DNA of 64,000 nucleotides, taken from positions 1 to 64,000 of the forward strand of contig NZ_JAFEKF010000001.1 of the NCBI RefSeq assembly GCF_016888445.1, written 5' to 3'. This document shows, one piece after another, positions 46,450-55,930 of the stretch (the stretch's first letter is position 1; each line of letters opens with the position of its first letter). Source of the DNA: Marinomonas ostreistagni (GTDB lineage Bacteria > Pseudomonadota > Gammaproteobacteria > Pseudomonadales > Marinomonadaceae). Below the pieces are notes generated by a model that did no database searches, was not told the DNA's origin, and saw nothing but the letters and a program-made list of their open reading frames with translations. The translations under genes and the position numbers were made by a program.

Positions 46450-46585
46450 GTCCTCTATCATCCGGACTATAACCGTCGGCTCTGGAATCACACCAGATCT
46501 GCTGACCTTACCCCTAAGAGTAAGCGCTCGCGGGCTTTGAGTTAACTCATTACCGCCGGTGGGGAATTACACCCCGCCCCGAGAA
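46450..46585 (-). promoter_or_regulatory. FMN riboswitch (RFN element) controlling ribH
   Basis: Read on the minus strand, the conserved RFN blocks appear in order: GGGGCGGGGTG, AATTCCCCACCGGCGGTA, GAGCCCGCGAGCGC-like AAGCCCGCGAGCGCTTA, GGTCAGCAGATCTGGTG, then ATTCCAGAGCCGACGGTTA and AGTCCGGATG. The 136-nt aptamer ends about 100 nt before the ribH start. In the linker the inverted repeat CTTTGAA / TTCAAAG (46409-46427), followed by CTTTTC, may be part of the expression platform. FMN binding should lower ribH expression. The rest of the gap up to 46792 is AT-rich and should carry the promoter of the next gene on the plus strand. Confidence 0.97.
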
Positions 46586-46792
46586 CGAAGTCACCTAAGT
46601 GACGCGGATACTTTAGATTTTGTCGCCGCCTCTGTCAAAGCAAAAAACACGGAAAAGTTGCACAAAAACGAACAAAAAATTACGAATAATAAGAATGTCT
46701 TATGACAAAAAATTGATCTATGACAGATTTTTTGATGACGAGATCATTACAATGGCAGCGATTGTGCTGGGTCCAAATTGAGGAATGAGTAA

Positions 46793-47329
46793 ATGCTAAC
46801 CAATCAAGCGATAGGTAATGGCCAAGAGGTATTACTCGAACAAGACGATCTGCTCGTCAGTAAAACCGATACCAGGGGCAAAGTAACGTACGCTAATCGC
46901 CGCTTTATGAATATTTCTGGCTACTATGAGCAGCATTTATTGGGCCAGCCGCATAACATCATTCGTCACGCTGATATGCCGCGTGCGGTGTTTAGGTTGA
47001 TGTGGCGTATGTTACAAGAGGGCAAAGAGTTCTTCGGCTTTGTCAAAAATAGTTGTGCCGATGGGCGTCATTATTGGGTATTTGCCAACGTGACGGTAGA
47101 CCTAGATGAGCATGGCGTCTCTAAAGGCTATTTTTCGGTGCGACGTTGCCCACCTCGCTCCGCCGTAGACTATTGCGAAAAACTATATCGCGATATGCGA
47201 TCCATCGAGGCCGGAACTCCAGGAAACGGAGGCATTGATAAGTCATTGGCTTACTTACAGGAAGTGGTTTCTGAGCAGTACCCATCGTTTAATGAGGCCA
47301 TGCTGGCACTCTACAACCAAAGTAAGTAG
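46793..47329 (+). CDS. Soluble Aer-type PAS domain protein (energy-taxis sensor)
   Basis: This 178-residue cytoplasmic protein is essentially one PAS domain (about 15-125) followed by a helical tail. The segments SKTDTRGKVTYANRRFMNIS, GQPHNIIRHADMPRAVFRLM and GFVKNSCADGRHYWVFANV match the FAD-binding PAS domain of Aer closely. It lacks membrane and signalling domains of its own. The next gene, 7 bp downstream, encodes a receptor without a sensor domain, so the two should form a bipartite redox/oxygen-taxis unit as in the CetA/CetB system of Campylobacter. GAGG precedes the ATG. Confidence 0.88.
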   Translation: MLTNQAIGNGQEVLLEQDDLLVSKTDTRGKVTYANRRFMNISGYYEQHLLGQPHNIIRHADMPRAVFRLMWRMLQEGKEFFGFVKNSCADGRHYWVFANVTVDLDEHGVSKGYFSVRRCPPRSAVDYCEKLYRDMRSIEAGTPGNGGIDKSLAYLQEVVSEQYPSFNEAMLALYNQSK

Positions 47330-47336
47330 GTAATAG

Positions 47337-48842
47337 ATGTCGATCTTAAAAAATCACTCTAGTCGAAGTATCCCCTTTTTACGCACACAGATTATCGGTT
47401 TAAGCATTACGGGTGTGGTGGTGTTGCTGATCGCAGCGGTGAATCATTTTTTGTTAAATGGCAACTATTGGATTTCGTCATTTTGTATCGTCGCCCTGTG
47501 CGCCATTTTTGCCGTACTCGCACGCCAAGGTTTGCGCTTAGTGGATACGTTACAGCGTTTATCTTTTACTATTTCAGCCTGCTGTAAGGGCGAGCTGCAT
47601 CATCGCATCACTAATACTAAAGGTTTGGGTGAGCTTGGCATGGTGGCTTGGGAGCTGAATGATCTACTGGATCGCATAGAAACCTATTTCAAAGAGCTGG
47701 ATACCAGCTTTGCTTATGTCTCCAGAGGAGAGTTTCACCGCAGTCCCTTAAGTGTAGGCCTACCAGGTAACATGAAGCGCTCGATTCAATCGGTCGAGAC
47801 ATCAGTGGAGGCGATGAAAGCCAATGTTGGTTTGATCAATCGTAATGAGCTGGCCTCGAACCTTCATGCCCTCAATACCGAGAATTTGATCAGTAATTTG
47901 CGTGAAGCGCAGGCGGATTTGATGCGCGTCGATCAAGAAGTAGGGCAGGTCGGTGAGCAAGCGGGCGCCAATGCTAGTTCAGCACAAGAAAGTCTTGCGG
48001 CTGTTGAGAAAATTCGCAGTTCAATTGACCAAGTCAGTAAGACCATTACTCAAGTTTCCAACGTAGTGGATGCTCTAAGTCGAGACTCACAGCAGGTGAA
48101 TGCCTCGCTAGTCACCATCAAAGACATTGCCGAACAAACCAACTTATTGGCGCTTAATGCATCGATCGAAGCGGCGCGCGCAGGGGAAGCCGGGCGTGGT
48201 TTTGCCGTGGTGGCTGATGAGGTTAAGCAGCTGGCAAATCGTACCAAAGAAACTGCTGAGTCGGTGGATCAGGTGTTATCGACCTTTAGTCATCAAGTCA
48301 CAGAAGTGTCGCGTATTACGCAAGAGTCGCAAGCACTGAGCAGTGGCATGCAGGAGCTTGTGAGTGGCTTTGAGCAGCAGTTTACCCAGTTAGCGAAGTC
48401 TTCGCGTGTGTCTGCATTAAGCGTCGATGGCGTGGGTACGGTTATCTATCATGCTTTGATTAAGTTGGATCACGTTATTTACAAGCAAAATGGCTACGTT
48501 GCTTTGCATGCCGCTGAAGCAGGCCATGAGCACGAAGCGGCGCGCGTTGATCATACTATGTGTCGTATGGGTAAATGGTATTACGGCGAAGCGCAAAGCG
48601 AGTCCTATGCTAAGAGTGAAGCGTTCAAGCGCCTAGAGCAACCGCACCAGCAGGTACATAGCTCAGTTCATGCAGCGATTGAGCAAGTAGACAGTAACTG
48701 GGAGTCGGATGCGCAAATACGCAATGACATCGTAGATTCTATGCGCTTGGCCGAGGAAGGCAGTGAGCAAGTCATGTATTGGGTGAATCAATTAACCGAA
48801 CAACGCTTAGAACAGATGCACGAGCAGATAAAAAACGTATAG
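47337..48842 (+). CDS. Methyl-accepting chemotaxis protein with a C-terminal CZB domain
   Basis: This 501-residue receptor has two close membrane segments (about 14-37 and 43-60) with only a short loop outside, so it has no periplasmic sensor. A HAMP-like region follows, then the signalling domain with its tip ([20 protein letters not shown], near 261-290), and a chemoreceptor zinc-binding (CZB) domain at about 365-450. The zinc ligands expected of CZB are visible: His372 or His379, Cys409 in [10 protein letters not shown], and His residues in [15 protein letters not shown] domains sense zinc and, through the Cys, hypochlorous acid. It is likely to be driven by the PAS protein encoded just upstream. 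Confidence 0.92.
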   Translation: MSILKNHSSRSIPFLRTQIIGLSITGVVVLLIAAVNHFLLNGNYWISSFCIVALCAIFAVLARQGLRLVDTLQRLSFTISACCKGELHHRITNTKGLGELGMVAWELNDLLDRIETYFKELDTSFAYVSRGEFHRSPLSVGLPGNMKRSIQSVETSVEAMKANVGLINRNELASNLHALNTENLISNLREAQADLMRVDQEVGQVGEQAGANASSAQESLAAVEKIRSSIDQVSKTITQVSNVVDALSRDSQQVNASLVTIKDIAEQTNLLALNASIEAARAGEAGRGFAVVADEVKQLANRTKETAESVDQVLSTFSHQVTEVSRITQESQALSSGMQELVSGFEQQFTQLAKSSRVSALSVDGVGTVIYHALIKLDHVIYKQNGYVALHAAEAGHEHEAARVDHTMCRMGKWYYGEAQSESYAKSEAFKRLEQPHQQVHSSVHAAIEQVDSNWESDAQIRNDIVDSMRLAEEGSEQVMYWVNQLTEQRLEQMHEQIKNV

Positions 48843-48868
48843 AATACGTCCTCAACAAATTGAGTGTT

Positions 48869-48903
48869 AAGTGCCTAGCGTGATGCGCTAGGCACTTTTT
48901 GTT
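48869..48903 (+). terminator. Rho-independent terminator of the PAS/chemoreceptor operon
   Basis: The stem AAGTGCCTAGCG / CGCTAGGCACTT (48869-48880 with 48886-48897) has a 5-nt loop and a T-run. It ends 15 bp before the next gene. Confidence 0.95.
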
Positions 48904-48917
48904 TGAATGGATGGTGA

Positions 48918-49220
48918 ATGAAAAAACTCCTGCTCATAGGATTACTGAGTTACATTGGCTCGACGGGGGCGTACTACTCTTACCCAAATGTCTCCGCTAA
49001 AGTTACTCACTATGTTTGCGATGGCTTAAGCGTTGAAACCACGTCAGAGCCTGGTAAGTTGTACTTACAAGTAAGCCACTACACCTATGTATTGCTATTA
49101 AAACGTTCTGATAGGGGCGCCCTGTATCAGAATGATGTCTTGTCATTTGTCGATCATGGTGACACGGCAACGCTCAATATCAACAAACGTGTTCGACACT
49201 GCGATAAGCAAACGCTTTAG
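48918..49220 (+). CDS. Small secreted protein, MliC-like lysozyme inhibitor fold
   Basis: This 100-residue protein has a signal peptide (about 1-18). The mature part shows the pattern of MliC/PliC lysozyme inhibitors: an early Cys in THYVCDGLSVET, a central ALYQNDVLSFVDHGDTATLN in place of the family's G-x-Y...f-x-x-x-G-d-x-A-x-l, and a late Cys in RHCDKQ that could pair with the first. The similarity is at pattern level only. MliC proteins protect the cell wall against C-type lysozyme. It starts shortly after a terminator, and no convincing ribosome binding site apart from GGATGG is seen. Confidence 0.6.
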   Translation: MKKLLLIGLLSYIGSTGAYYSYPNVSAKVTHYVCDGLSVETTSEPGKLYLQVSHYTYVLLLKRSDRGALYQNDVLSFVDHGDTATLNINKRVRHCDKQTL

Positions 49221-49320
49221 TCACTCTCTCCTGAATATCCTTCACTACTTTGCATAAGCTTTTCATCCTTTCTTTAAGACGAGTGTGTACAATAACGACC
49301 ATTATTTAGAGTGGATGGTT

Positions 49321-50097
49321 ATGAGTAAGCTATTTGTGATGGGCATGGGCCCTGGAGATCTTGGGCTGGTTGCCCCGAATGCAACCAAAGCATTAGCAGC
49401 GTGTACGGACTGGGTCGCTTATGGCTACTATTTGGACCTATTAGGTGAATTGAGCGAAGGGAAAACCTTCCATAACCTACCGCTAGGTGAAGAAATTGGG
49501 CGCGCACGTTTAGCACTGGATTTAGCCGCTTCAGGTAAGACCACCGCTTTGATCTCAAGTGGCGACATCGGCATTTACGCCATGGCAACCTTGGTGTTTG
49601 AGCTGTTAGATCAGCAGCTGCAGGGCAAAGAGACACATCCTGAGTGGCTTGATGTAGACATCGAAGTCATTCCGGGTATCTCGGCGATGCAAGCTGGTGC
49701 AAGCTGCGTCGGTGCCATGCTAGGTCACGATTTCTGTACCGTTTCACTAAGTGATTTGCTAACCCCTTGGGAAACCATCGATAAGCGCATTCACGCCGCA
49801 GGCGCTGGCGATTTTGTTATTTCCTTTTATAACCCTGTCTCGAAAAAGCGCGATTGGCAGCTTAATCACGCCCGTGATGTACTACTGCAATATCGACCCG
49901 CTTCGACGCCCGTTATGATCGGTCGTCAGCTGACGCGTCCAGAACAAGACATTACCTTTACCACATTGGGTGAGCTCGATGCTAAAGACGTCGACATGTT
50001 TACCATGGTTAGCGTGGGCAACAGTGAATCACGCCATATCGTCAACGGTGAACGTCACTGGATCTATACACCGCGTGGCTACTCTAAAAAGCTTTAA
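49321..50097 (+). CDS. cobJ: Precorrin-3B C17-methyltransferase
   Basis: This 258-residue SAM-dependent tetrapyrrole methyltransferase contracts the corrin ring and methylates C17 in cobalamin synthesis. The glycine-rich start KLFVMGMGPGDLGLVAP, the DWVAYGYYLDL segment, SSGDIGIYAMA, VIPGISAMQAGASCVGA and SFYNPVSKKRDWQL are typical of CobJ/CbiH. The frame opens earlier with GTG at 49285, but the ATG at 49321 matches the family start. It is the first gene of a five-gene operon; I find no cobalamin riboswitch in the 100 bp upstream. Confidence 0.93.
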   Translation: MSKLFVMGMGPGDLGLVAPNATKALAACTDWVAYGYYLDLLGELSEGKTFHNLPLGEEIGRARLALDLAASGKTTALISSGDIGIYAMATLVFELLDQQLQGKETHPEWLDVDIEVIPGISAMQAGASCVGAMLGHDFCTVSLSDLLTPWETIDKRIHAAGAGDFVISFYNPVSKKRDWQLNHARDVLLQYRPASTPVMIGRQLTRPEQDITFTTLGELDAKDVDMFTMVSVGNSESRHIVNGERHWIYTPRGYSKKL

Positions 50098-50127
50098 ACG
50101 AAATTAATCTATCGGTAGGTAGTGTTT

Positions 50128-50895
50128 ATGACGGTATATTTTATTGGGGCAGGGCCAGGTGACCCAGAGCTGATGACAGTCAAAGCGGTGAACACCATTG
50201 CGCGCTGTCCGGTGGTGCTATACGCAGGCTCTTTGATTCCAGAGCAAGTGATAGCAGGGGCACGGGACACCGCTGAGGCTGTTTACGACAGTGCTGAACT
50301 CAACTTAGATGAAACCACAGCGATCATCGAGCAAGCTGCTAAAGAAGGTAAAGACGTGGCACGTCTGCAATGTGGCGACCCAGCATTATATGGTGCCACG
50401 GGCGAGCAAATGCGGCGTTTGGATGCATTGGGTATCGATTATCAAGTGATTCCAGGTGTCAGCGCGGTGGCTGCTTCTGCGGCCATGCTGAACAAAGAGC
50501 TGACCCTGTCGGGTGTGTCACAGACGGTGATCATGACCCGTTATGAGGGCAAAACGCCATTCCCTGAGCGTGAGCGTTTGCCACAACTTGCTCAAAGTGG
50601 CGCGACCTTGGCGATTCATTTAGGCGTTACGCGTATTCACAAGATCGTGGAAGAGTTGGTGCCACATTATGGGGCTGATTGTCCGGTAGCAGTGTGCTAT
50701 CGCACCAGCTGGCCGGATCAAGATTATGTGACGGGCACCTTGGCTGATATTGTCGAAAAGGTTCGTGCTAAGAAGTTTACTCGTACTAGTTTGATTTTGG
50801 TGGGACGCGTATTGGACTGTGATGATTTCGCTGATTCCTATCTATACGATAAATCCCAAGCACACATCTATCGCAAAATTCATCAACAAAAATAA
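50128..50895 (+). CDS. cobM: Precorrin-4 C11-methyltransferase
   Basis: This 255-residue SAM-dependent methyltransferase methylates C11 of precorrin-4. VYFIGAGPGDPELMTVKAV, VVLYAGSLIP, RLQCGDPALYGATGEQ and VIPGVSAVAASAAMLNKELT are hallmarks of CobM/CbiF. A GTG six bases upstream is in frame, but the ATG at 50128 gives the family N-terminus. It starts 30 nt after cobJ. Confidence 0.94.
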   Translation: MTVYFIGAGPGDPELMTVKAVNTIARCPVVLYAGSLIPEQVIAGARDTAEAVYDSAELNLDETTAIIEQAAKEGKDVARLQCGDPALYGATGEQMRRLDALGIDYQVIPGVSAVAASAAMLNKELTLSGVSQTVIMTRYEGKTPFPERERLPQLAQSGATLAIHLGVTRIHKIVEELVPHYGADCPVAVCYRTSWPDQDYVTGTLADIVEKVRAKKFTRTSLILVGRVLDCDDFADSYLYDKSQAHIYRKIHQQK

Positions 50896-50917
50896 CCACT
50901 GAGTAGCAGGATTGATC

Positions 50918-51994
50918 ATGCAACTGAATAAGATTCCCACTACCGTTGTCACAGGCTTCCTTGGCAGTGGTAAAACCACTTTATTATCCAACGTTTTACA
51001 ACAAGCGGCTGGCAAGCGCATCGCTGTCATTGTTAATGAGTTTGGCGAGCTGGACATCGATACCGATTTATTGCGTTCGTGCCCACTTGATTGCGATGAC
51101 GAAAGCGGCGCAACGCAAACCGAAGAGGGTTTTTATGAGCTGGCCAATGGATGTATCTGCTGTACGGTAGAAGAAGAGTTTTTACCGGTCATGAAACAGT
51201 TGGTTGAGCGTCGTGATGACATTGACCATATCCTAATCGAAACCAGCGGTTTGGCCTTGCCAAAGCCATTGGTGCAGGCATTTAACTGGCCGGGCATCAA
51301 AGAGCATTGTACTGTCGATGCAGTGATCACTGTGATCGATGGTCCTGCGGTAGCAGCGGGGCGTTATGCTCACGACGAAGACAAAGTTCAAGCACAACGC
51401 TTGGCGGATGAATCCCTTGATCACGACCCTTCACTGCGAGAGTTGCTGGATGATCAATTGAGCGCAGCGGACTTAGTCGTGGTGTCTAAGAATGACTTAT
51501 TAGATGCTGATCAGCGTGAGCGCGTGGCCAGCATCATCGAAAATGAAGTGGCGTCGAGTGTTAAGATTGCCTACATCGAACGCGGCGAAGCGGCACTTGA
51601 TGTGTTACTTGGTCTTGAGTCGGCGACTGAAGCGCGCATCGAAGCTGTGCATAACCATCACGACCATCACCATGCTCACGGTCACGATCATGATCATGCC
51701 CACGATCATTTTGACTCGTTTGTCGTAAAGCTTGGCGAAGTGGATGCAGACATTCTGCAAGAGACCTTAGAACGTTTGGTAGAAAACAATAACATTTACC
51801 GTATCAAAGGTTTTGCCGCAGTGAATGGCAAGCCGATGCGTCAAGTGTTCCAAGTCGTGGGGACACGCTTAGATCGTTATTTCGATCGTTTGTGGCAACC
51901 AGAAGAGCTCCGTCAAACGCAGTTAGTATTCATTGGCAAAGGTATTCATCAAGCCGATGTGGAAGCGACGTTGCATGAGGCGTTATCGGCTTAG
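50918..51994 (+). CDS. cobW: CobW-type GTP-dependent metallochaperone
   Basis: This 358-residue G3E GTPase probably delivers cobalt to CobN during ring insertion. It has Walker A GFLGSGKTTL, the CICC metal motif in LANGCICCTVEEEF, the ETSGLA switch, and SKNDLLD for guanine recognition. A His/Asp-rich linker at about 245-266 (HNHHDHHHAHGHDHDH and so on) precedes the C-terminal domain and could bind metal. It is placed directly before cobN, which supports a role in cobalt supply rather than zinc homeostasis. AGG lies before the ATG at 50918. Confidence 0.94.
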   Translation: MQLNKIPTTVVTGFLGSGKTTLLSNVLQQAAGKRIAVIVNEFGELDIDTDLLRSCPLDCDDESGATQTEEGFYELANGCICCTVEEEFLPVMKQLVERRDDIDHILIETSGLALPKPLVQAFNWPGIKEHCTVDAVITVIDGPAVAAGRYAHDEDKVQAQRLADESLDHDPSLRELLDDQLSAADLVVVSKNDLLDADQRERVASIIENEVASSVKIAYIERGEAALDVLLGLESATEARIEAVHNHHDHHHAHGHDHDHAHDHFDSFVVKLGEVDADILQETLERLVENNNIYRIKGFAAVNGKPMRQVFQVVGTRLDRYFDRLWQPEELRQTQLVFIGKGIHQADVEATLHEALSA

Positions 51995-52026
51995 CCATGT
52001 GTGAACGTTTAGATTAAGAGGCTTCT

Positions 52027-55000
52027 GTGCATTTATTGGCAGCCAAACCGGGCGGCTTTGTCGATGACGAAGGCATCATCGACTTAGCGCAGACGCCTGC
52101 AGACATTGTGGTCTTAGCCGCAGCCGACTCGCTGCTGTATGCGCTTGGGCAATCCTTACACGCCTTGCCTGAGGGGGCGCCGAGTGTCAGGCTAGCTAAC
52201 TGGATGCAACTGGCGAAGCCTGCCGCCTATGACCTTTACGAAGCCAATGTGCTTGAGCAAAACGACTCTAAACGTGCTCAGGTGGTGGTGTTGTCGCTCT
52301 TAGGCGGCCAGCACTATTGGCCATACGGTTTTGAGCGTTTGCAAGCATGGGCAAAAGCTAAACCTAACCGTCATTTGGTGGTGGTGCCGGGGGATGACAG
52401 CCCAGATCCAGATTTATCAAAAGCCTCCACTGAGGCGCCAGAGGTGGTTAATCGCGTGTGGCGCTATTTGCGTGAAGGCGGTGTGCGCAATGGCGAGCAA
52501 CTGTTTAAATTTGCTCACCACCATTGGTTTTCAGGCTCTAATGATTGGCTTGATCCGGTCGTATTACCGAATGCGTTTATGGTGCTGTCTGGGCAGGCTA
52601 GCAGTCTAGAGCAGTGGCGCGCCCATTATCATGAGGCCTTAGCGACACAGCTGCCTGTAGCCTTAGTGCTCTACTATCGTTCGCACTTTCAAAGTGGTAA
52701 CACCGCCGTTTTTAGTGAATTCTCTGAGGTATTGCTAGAGCAAGGAGTGGTGCCATTAGAAGTGGCGGTCAGCTCGCTAAAAGACGAGGTCAGTGTTGAG
52801 CTGGTCAGTTATTTGGCACAACAAAGTGCGAGCTGCTTGGTGTTAAACGCAACAGGCTTTTCTGCCAACCGTGCGGGCAGTCCAAGACTTGCCTCAGAAC
52901 CGACATTTTTTGCGTCCACTTTCGCTAACGATTTACCGGTTTTACAGGTCATTTTATCGGGCAGTACGCAAGAGGATTGGCAGCAACAGAGTCAAGGTTT
53001 GCGCAGCCGTGATGTGGCCATGCAAGTGGTGTTACCAGAAATGGACGGGCGGATCATCACCCGTGCGATCAGCTTCAAAACGCTGGCCGAATACCACCCG
53101 CACGCACAAATCGACCTGATTCACTATCAGTTGCATCGCGAACGAGCAACGTTTGTGGCGCAGCTAGCCAAGCGCTACGCAGCCCTTAGCCAAAAGCCTA
53201 ATGGTGACAAGCGTGTGGCGTTTATTTTGGCCAATTACCCTACCAAAGATGGCCGTATCGGTAACGGCGTCGGGCTTGATACGCCTGCGTCGACCGTAAA
53301 TCTGTTGCAAGCGTTAGCGCAAGCAGGTTACCCGATAGACAATATTCCTGAGCACGGTAATGCGCTGATTGAAGCCCTGCTGGGCGCAGTGACTAATAAT
53401 CCCAACACCCTGCATGAGCGTGGCTGCTGGCAAAGCTTAGCGTTAGATGATTATTTGCATTACTTCTACCAGCTGCATCTAACGGTACAGCAGTCTGTAT
53501 GGGAGCGCTGGGGGCCGCCCGAAGACGATCACAAGTGCCGTGCCTATCAAGGACAGTGGCGCATGATGCTCGCGGGCATTCGTCTTGGCGAGACGTTTAT
53601 AGGCATTCAGCCTGCACGCGGCTTTAACTTAGATTTAGCGGCTAATTACCACGATCCTGACTTGATCCCGCCACACAGCTATCTAGCGTATTACTTTTGG
53701 CTGCGCCACGTTTATCAAGTGGATGCCATTGTTCATGTGGGCAAGCACGGTAACTTAGAGTGGTTACCCGGCAAAGGCATTGCGCTGTCGAACACTTGCT
53801 GGCCAGACATTGCTATGGGGCCGGTGCCGCACTTTTACCCATTTATCGTCAATGACCCAGGTGAAGGTGCCCAAGCCAAGCGACGCGCACATGCGGCCAT
53901 CATTGATCACTTGATGCCACCCATGACGCGTGCGGAAAGCTATGGCGATATGGCTGAGCTAGAAGCATTAGTTGACGAATACTATCAAGCCATGGGCATG
54001 GATGTGCGTCGTGAAACTTGGCTGAAAGAGACGATCTTAGACAAAGTGCAAAGCACGCATTTGCTTGAAGAACTAGGCGCTGTGGAAGCCTCAGACGAGG
54101 CAGCGGTGCTCGAAGAGTTAGACACCTATTTATGCGAGATCAAAGAGTCGCAAATTCGTCATGGTTTGCATCGTCTGGGTGAATTGCCCGAGCCTAGTAA
54201 GCTTGCAGATACCTGCGTGGCCTTATTGCGCTTACCACGTGGCTCAGACCCTGCGCACATGGGAATCTTGCATGCCTTGGCCGCTGATTTAGGCCTAGCT
54301 GATGACAACTTTGATCCACTCGCCAACAGTACGGCAGTCTGGCAAGGGGCAAAACCTGAGCCCTTACAACACTGCATCCAAGGCAGTTGGCGTACTCATG
54401 CTGATACCAAAGAGCGCTTGGAAATCTTAGCGCAGCAGTTTGTTGTGCAATACGTTTTAAACGATGACATCCCCGATGCTGGCCAGTGGCCCACGACCGT
54501 GCAACTCTTAGCCCACGCTAAAGAGGTCATATTAGCGGCGCTTAAGCAAAGTGCTAACGATGAAATACAAGCGTTGTTAAACGGTTTGAATGGGCAATTT
54601 ATCCCACCAGGCCCAAGTGGTGCACCGACTCGTGGGCGTTTAGATACCTTACCGACAGGGCGTAATTTTTTTGCCGTAGATAATCGTGCGATTCCATCAC
54701 CGGCGGCATGGGCTATTGGTGCGAAGTCAGCCGAAGCGCTGGTCATGCGCCATTTACAAGAGCACGGTGATTATCCGACCAATCTTGGTTTGTCCGTCTG
54801 GGGCACAGCCACCATGCGCACCGGTGGCGATGACATTGCCCAAGCATTTGCTTTGATGGGCGTGCGACCGATTTGGGCACCAGGTTCCAATCGAGTGACC
54901 GATTTTGAAGTCTTGTCGTGCATGCAATTAGGGCGCCCAAGAGTGGATGTGACCTTACGTGTGTCGGGCTTTTTTCGCGATGCGTTTGCCAATGTGATGC

Positions 55001-55869
55001 GCTTGTACGATGCCGCGGTGCAGGCGGTGGCAGAGTTTGAAGAGCCAGGGCAAGGCAATACCGTGCGTGCTAATATTTTGGCGCGTGAGCAACAGTTAGT
55101 CGCCCAAGGGATGGACGTGACTGAAGCTAAACGCCAAGCCAGCTATCGTGTGTTTGGCAGCAAACCTGGTGCCTATGGTGCGGGCCTGCAAGGCCTAATT
55201 GATGAGCGCTGTTGGGATACTCAACAAGACTTGGCTGAGGCTTACCTTAACTGGGGCGGCTATGCTTACGGCGAAAATGGTGGTGAAGGCGTCGCGGCGC
55301 AGCAGGCGTTTGCAGAGCGGTTAGCCAATCTTGAAGCCGTGGTGCAAAACCAAGATAACCGTGAGCATGATTTACTTGACTCAGACGATTATTATCAGTT
55401 TCAAGGTGGCATGACCAATGCCGTGACGCAACTGCGTGGCGCAGCGCCCGCGGTGTATCACAGTGATCATTCAAATCCGGCAACGCCTAAGATCCGTACG
55501 CTTCAAGAAGAGCTGAATCGTGTGATTCGTGGGCGCGTGCTCAATCCGAAATGGATCGAGGCCATGCGTGAACACGGTTATAAAGGTGCGTTTGAAATGA
55601 CTGCCACGGTCGATTATTTGTTTGCCTACGATGCGACCACAGATTTGATTGCCGATTATCAGTACCAACAAGTGACGGATACCTTGTTACTTGACCCAGA
55701 TAACCAAGCGTTTATGGCCGACAATAATCCCGATGCGCAGCTAGAGATGGCGGAGCGCTTACTGGAAGCCATCCAGCGTGGTATGTGGCAAGCCCCTGAA
55801 GATTATGAAACACGGATAAAATCACTGTTACAAGCGCTGGATCAACGCCAAGAAACAGCACATCCATAG
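52027..55869 (+). CDS. cobN: Cobaltochelatase subunit CobN
   Basis: This 1280-residue protein is the large subunit of the ATP-dependent aerobic cobaltochelatase that inserts cobalt into hydrogenobyrinic acid a,c-diamide together with CobS and CobT. It belongs to the BchH/CobN family; HVGKHGNLEWLPGKG, the PPHSYLAYYFWLR segment, NLGLSVWGTATMRTGGDDIAQA and the C-terminal YYQFQGGMTNAV are conserved. The length is normal for CobN. The start is GTG at 52027 with AAGAGG 5 nt upstream. CobS and CobT are not in the window. Confidence 0.95.
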   Translation: MHLLAAKPGGFVDDEGIIDLAQTPADIVVLAAADSLLYALGQSLHALPEGAPSVRLANWMQLAKPAAYDLYEANVLEQNDSKRAQVVVLSLLGGQHYWPYGFERLQAWAKAKPNRHLVVVPGDDSPDPDLSKASTEAPEVVNRVWRYLREGGVRNGEQLFKFAHHHWFSGSNDWLDPVVLPNAFMVLSGQASSLEQWRAHYHEALATQLPVALVLYYRSHFQSGNTAVFSEFSEVLLEQGVVPLEVAVSSLKDEVSVELVSYLAQQSASCLVLNATGFSANRAGSPRLASEPTFFASTFANDLPVLQVILSGSTQEDWQQQSQGLRSRDVAMQVVLPEMDGRIITRAISFKTLAEYHPHAQIDLIHYQLHRERATFVAQLAKRYAALSQKPNGDKRVAFILANYPTKDGRIGNGVGLDTPASTVNLLQALAQAGYPIDNIPEHGNALIEALLGAVTNNPNTLHERGCWQSLALDDYLHYFYQLHLTVQQSVWERWGPPEDDHKCRAYQGQWRMMLAGIRLGETFIGIQPARGFNLDLAANYHDPDLIPPHSYLAYYFWLRHVYQVDAIVHVGKHGNLEWLPGKGIALSNTCWPDIAMGPVPHFYPFIVNDPGEGAQAKRRAHAAIIDHLMPPMTRAESYGDMAELEALVDEYYQAMGMDVRRETWLKETILDKVQSTHLLEELGAVEASDEAAVLEELDTYLCEIKESQIRHGLHRLGELPEPSKLADTCVALLRLPRGSDPAHMGILHALAADLGLADDNFDPLANSTAVWQGAKPEPLQHCIQGSWRTHADTKERLEILAQQFVVQYVLNDDIPDAGQWPTTVQLLAHAKEVILAALKQSANDEIQALLNGLNGQFIPPGPSGAPTRGRLDTLPTGRNFFAVDNRAIPSPAAWAIGAKSAEALVMRHLQEHGDYPTNLGLSVWGTATMRTGGDDIAQAFALMGVRPIWAPGSNRVTDFEVLSCMQLGRPRVDVTLRVSGFFRDAFANVMRLYDAAVQAVAEFEEPGQGNTVRANILAREQQLVAQGMDVTEAKRQASYRVFGSKPGAYGAGLQGLIDERCWDTQQDLAEAYLNWGGYAYGENGGEGVAAQQAFAERLANLEAVVQNQDNREHDLLDSDDYYQFQGGMTNAVTQLRGAAPAVYHSDHSNPATPKIRTLQEELNRVIRGRVLNPKWIEAMREHGYKGAFEMTATVDYLFAYDATTDLIADYQYQQVTDTLLLDPDNQAFMADNNPDAQLEMAERLLEAIQRGMWQAPEDYETRIKSLLQALDQRQETAHP

Positions 55870-55930
55870 AATACCTATTACCCATTTAATGTAGCGGCAC
55901 TGATCGCATTAAAAGCAGAGAGATAAGAGC

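Noticed and set aside
46306-46491. Short open frame overlapping the FMN riboswitch and ribH start
   Set aside because: It reads through the riboswitch linker and has no coding features.
49221-49320. Possible cobalamin riboswitch before cobJ
   Set aside because: The gap is only about 100 bp and I could not find the conserved B12 box or the paired regions of the element.
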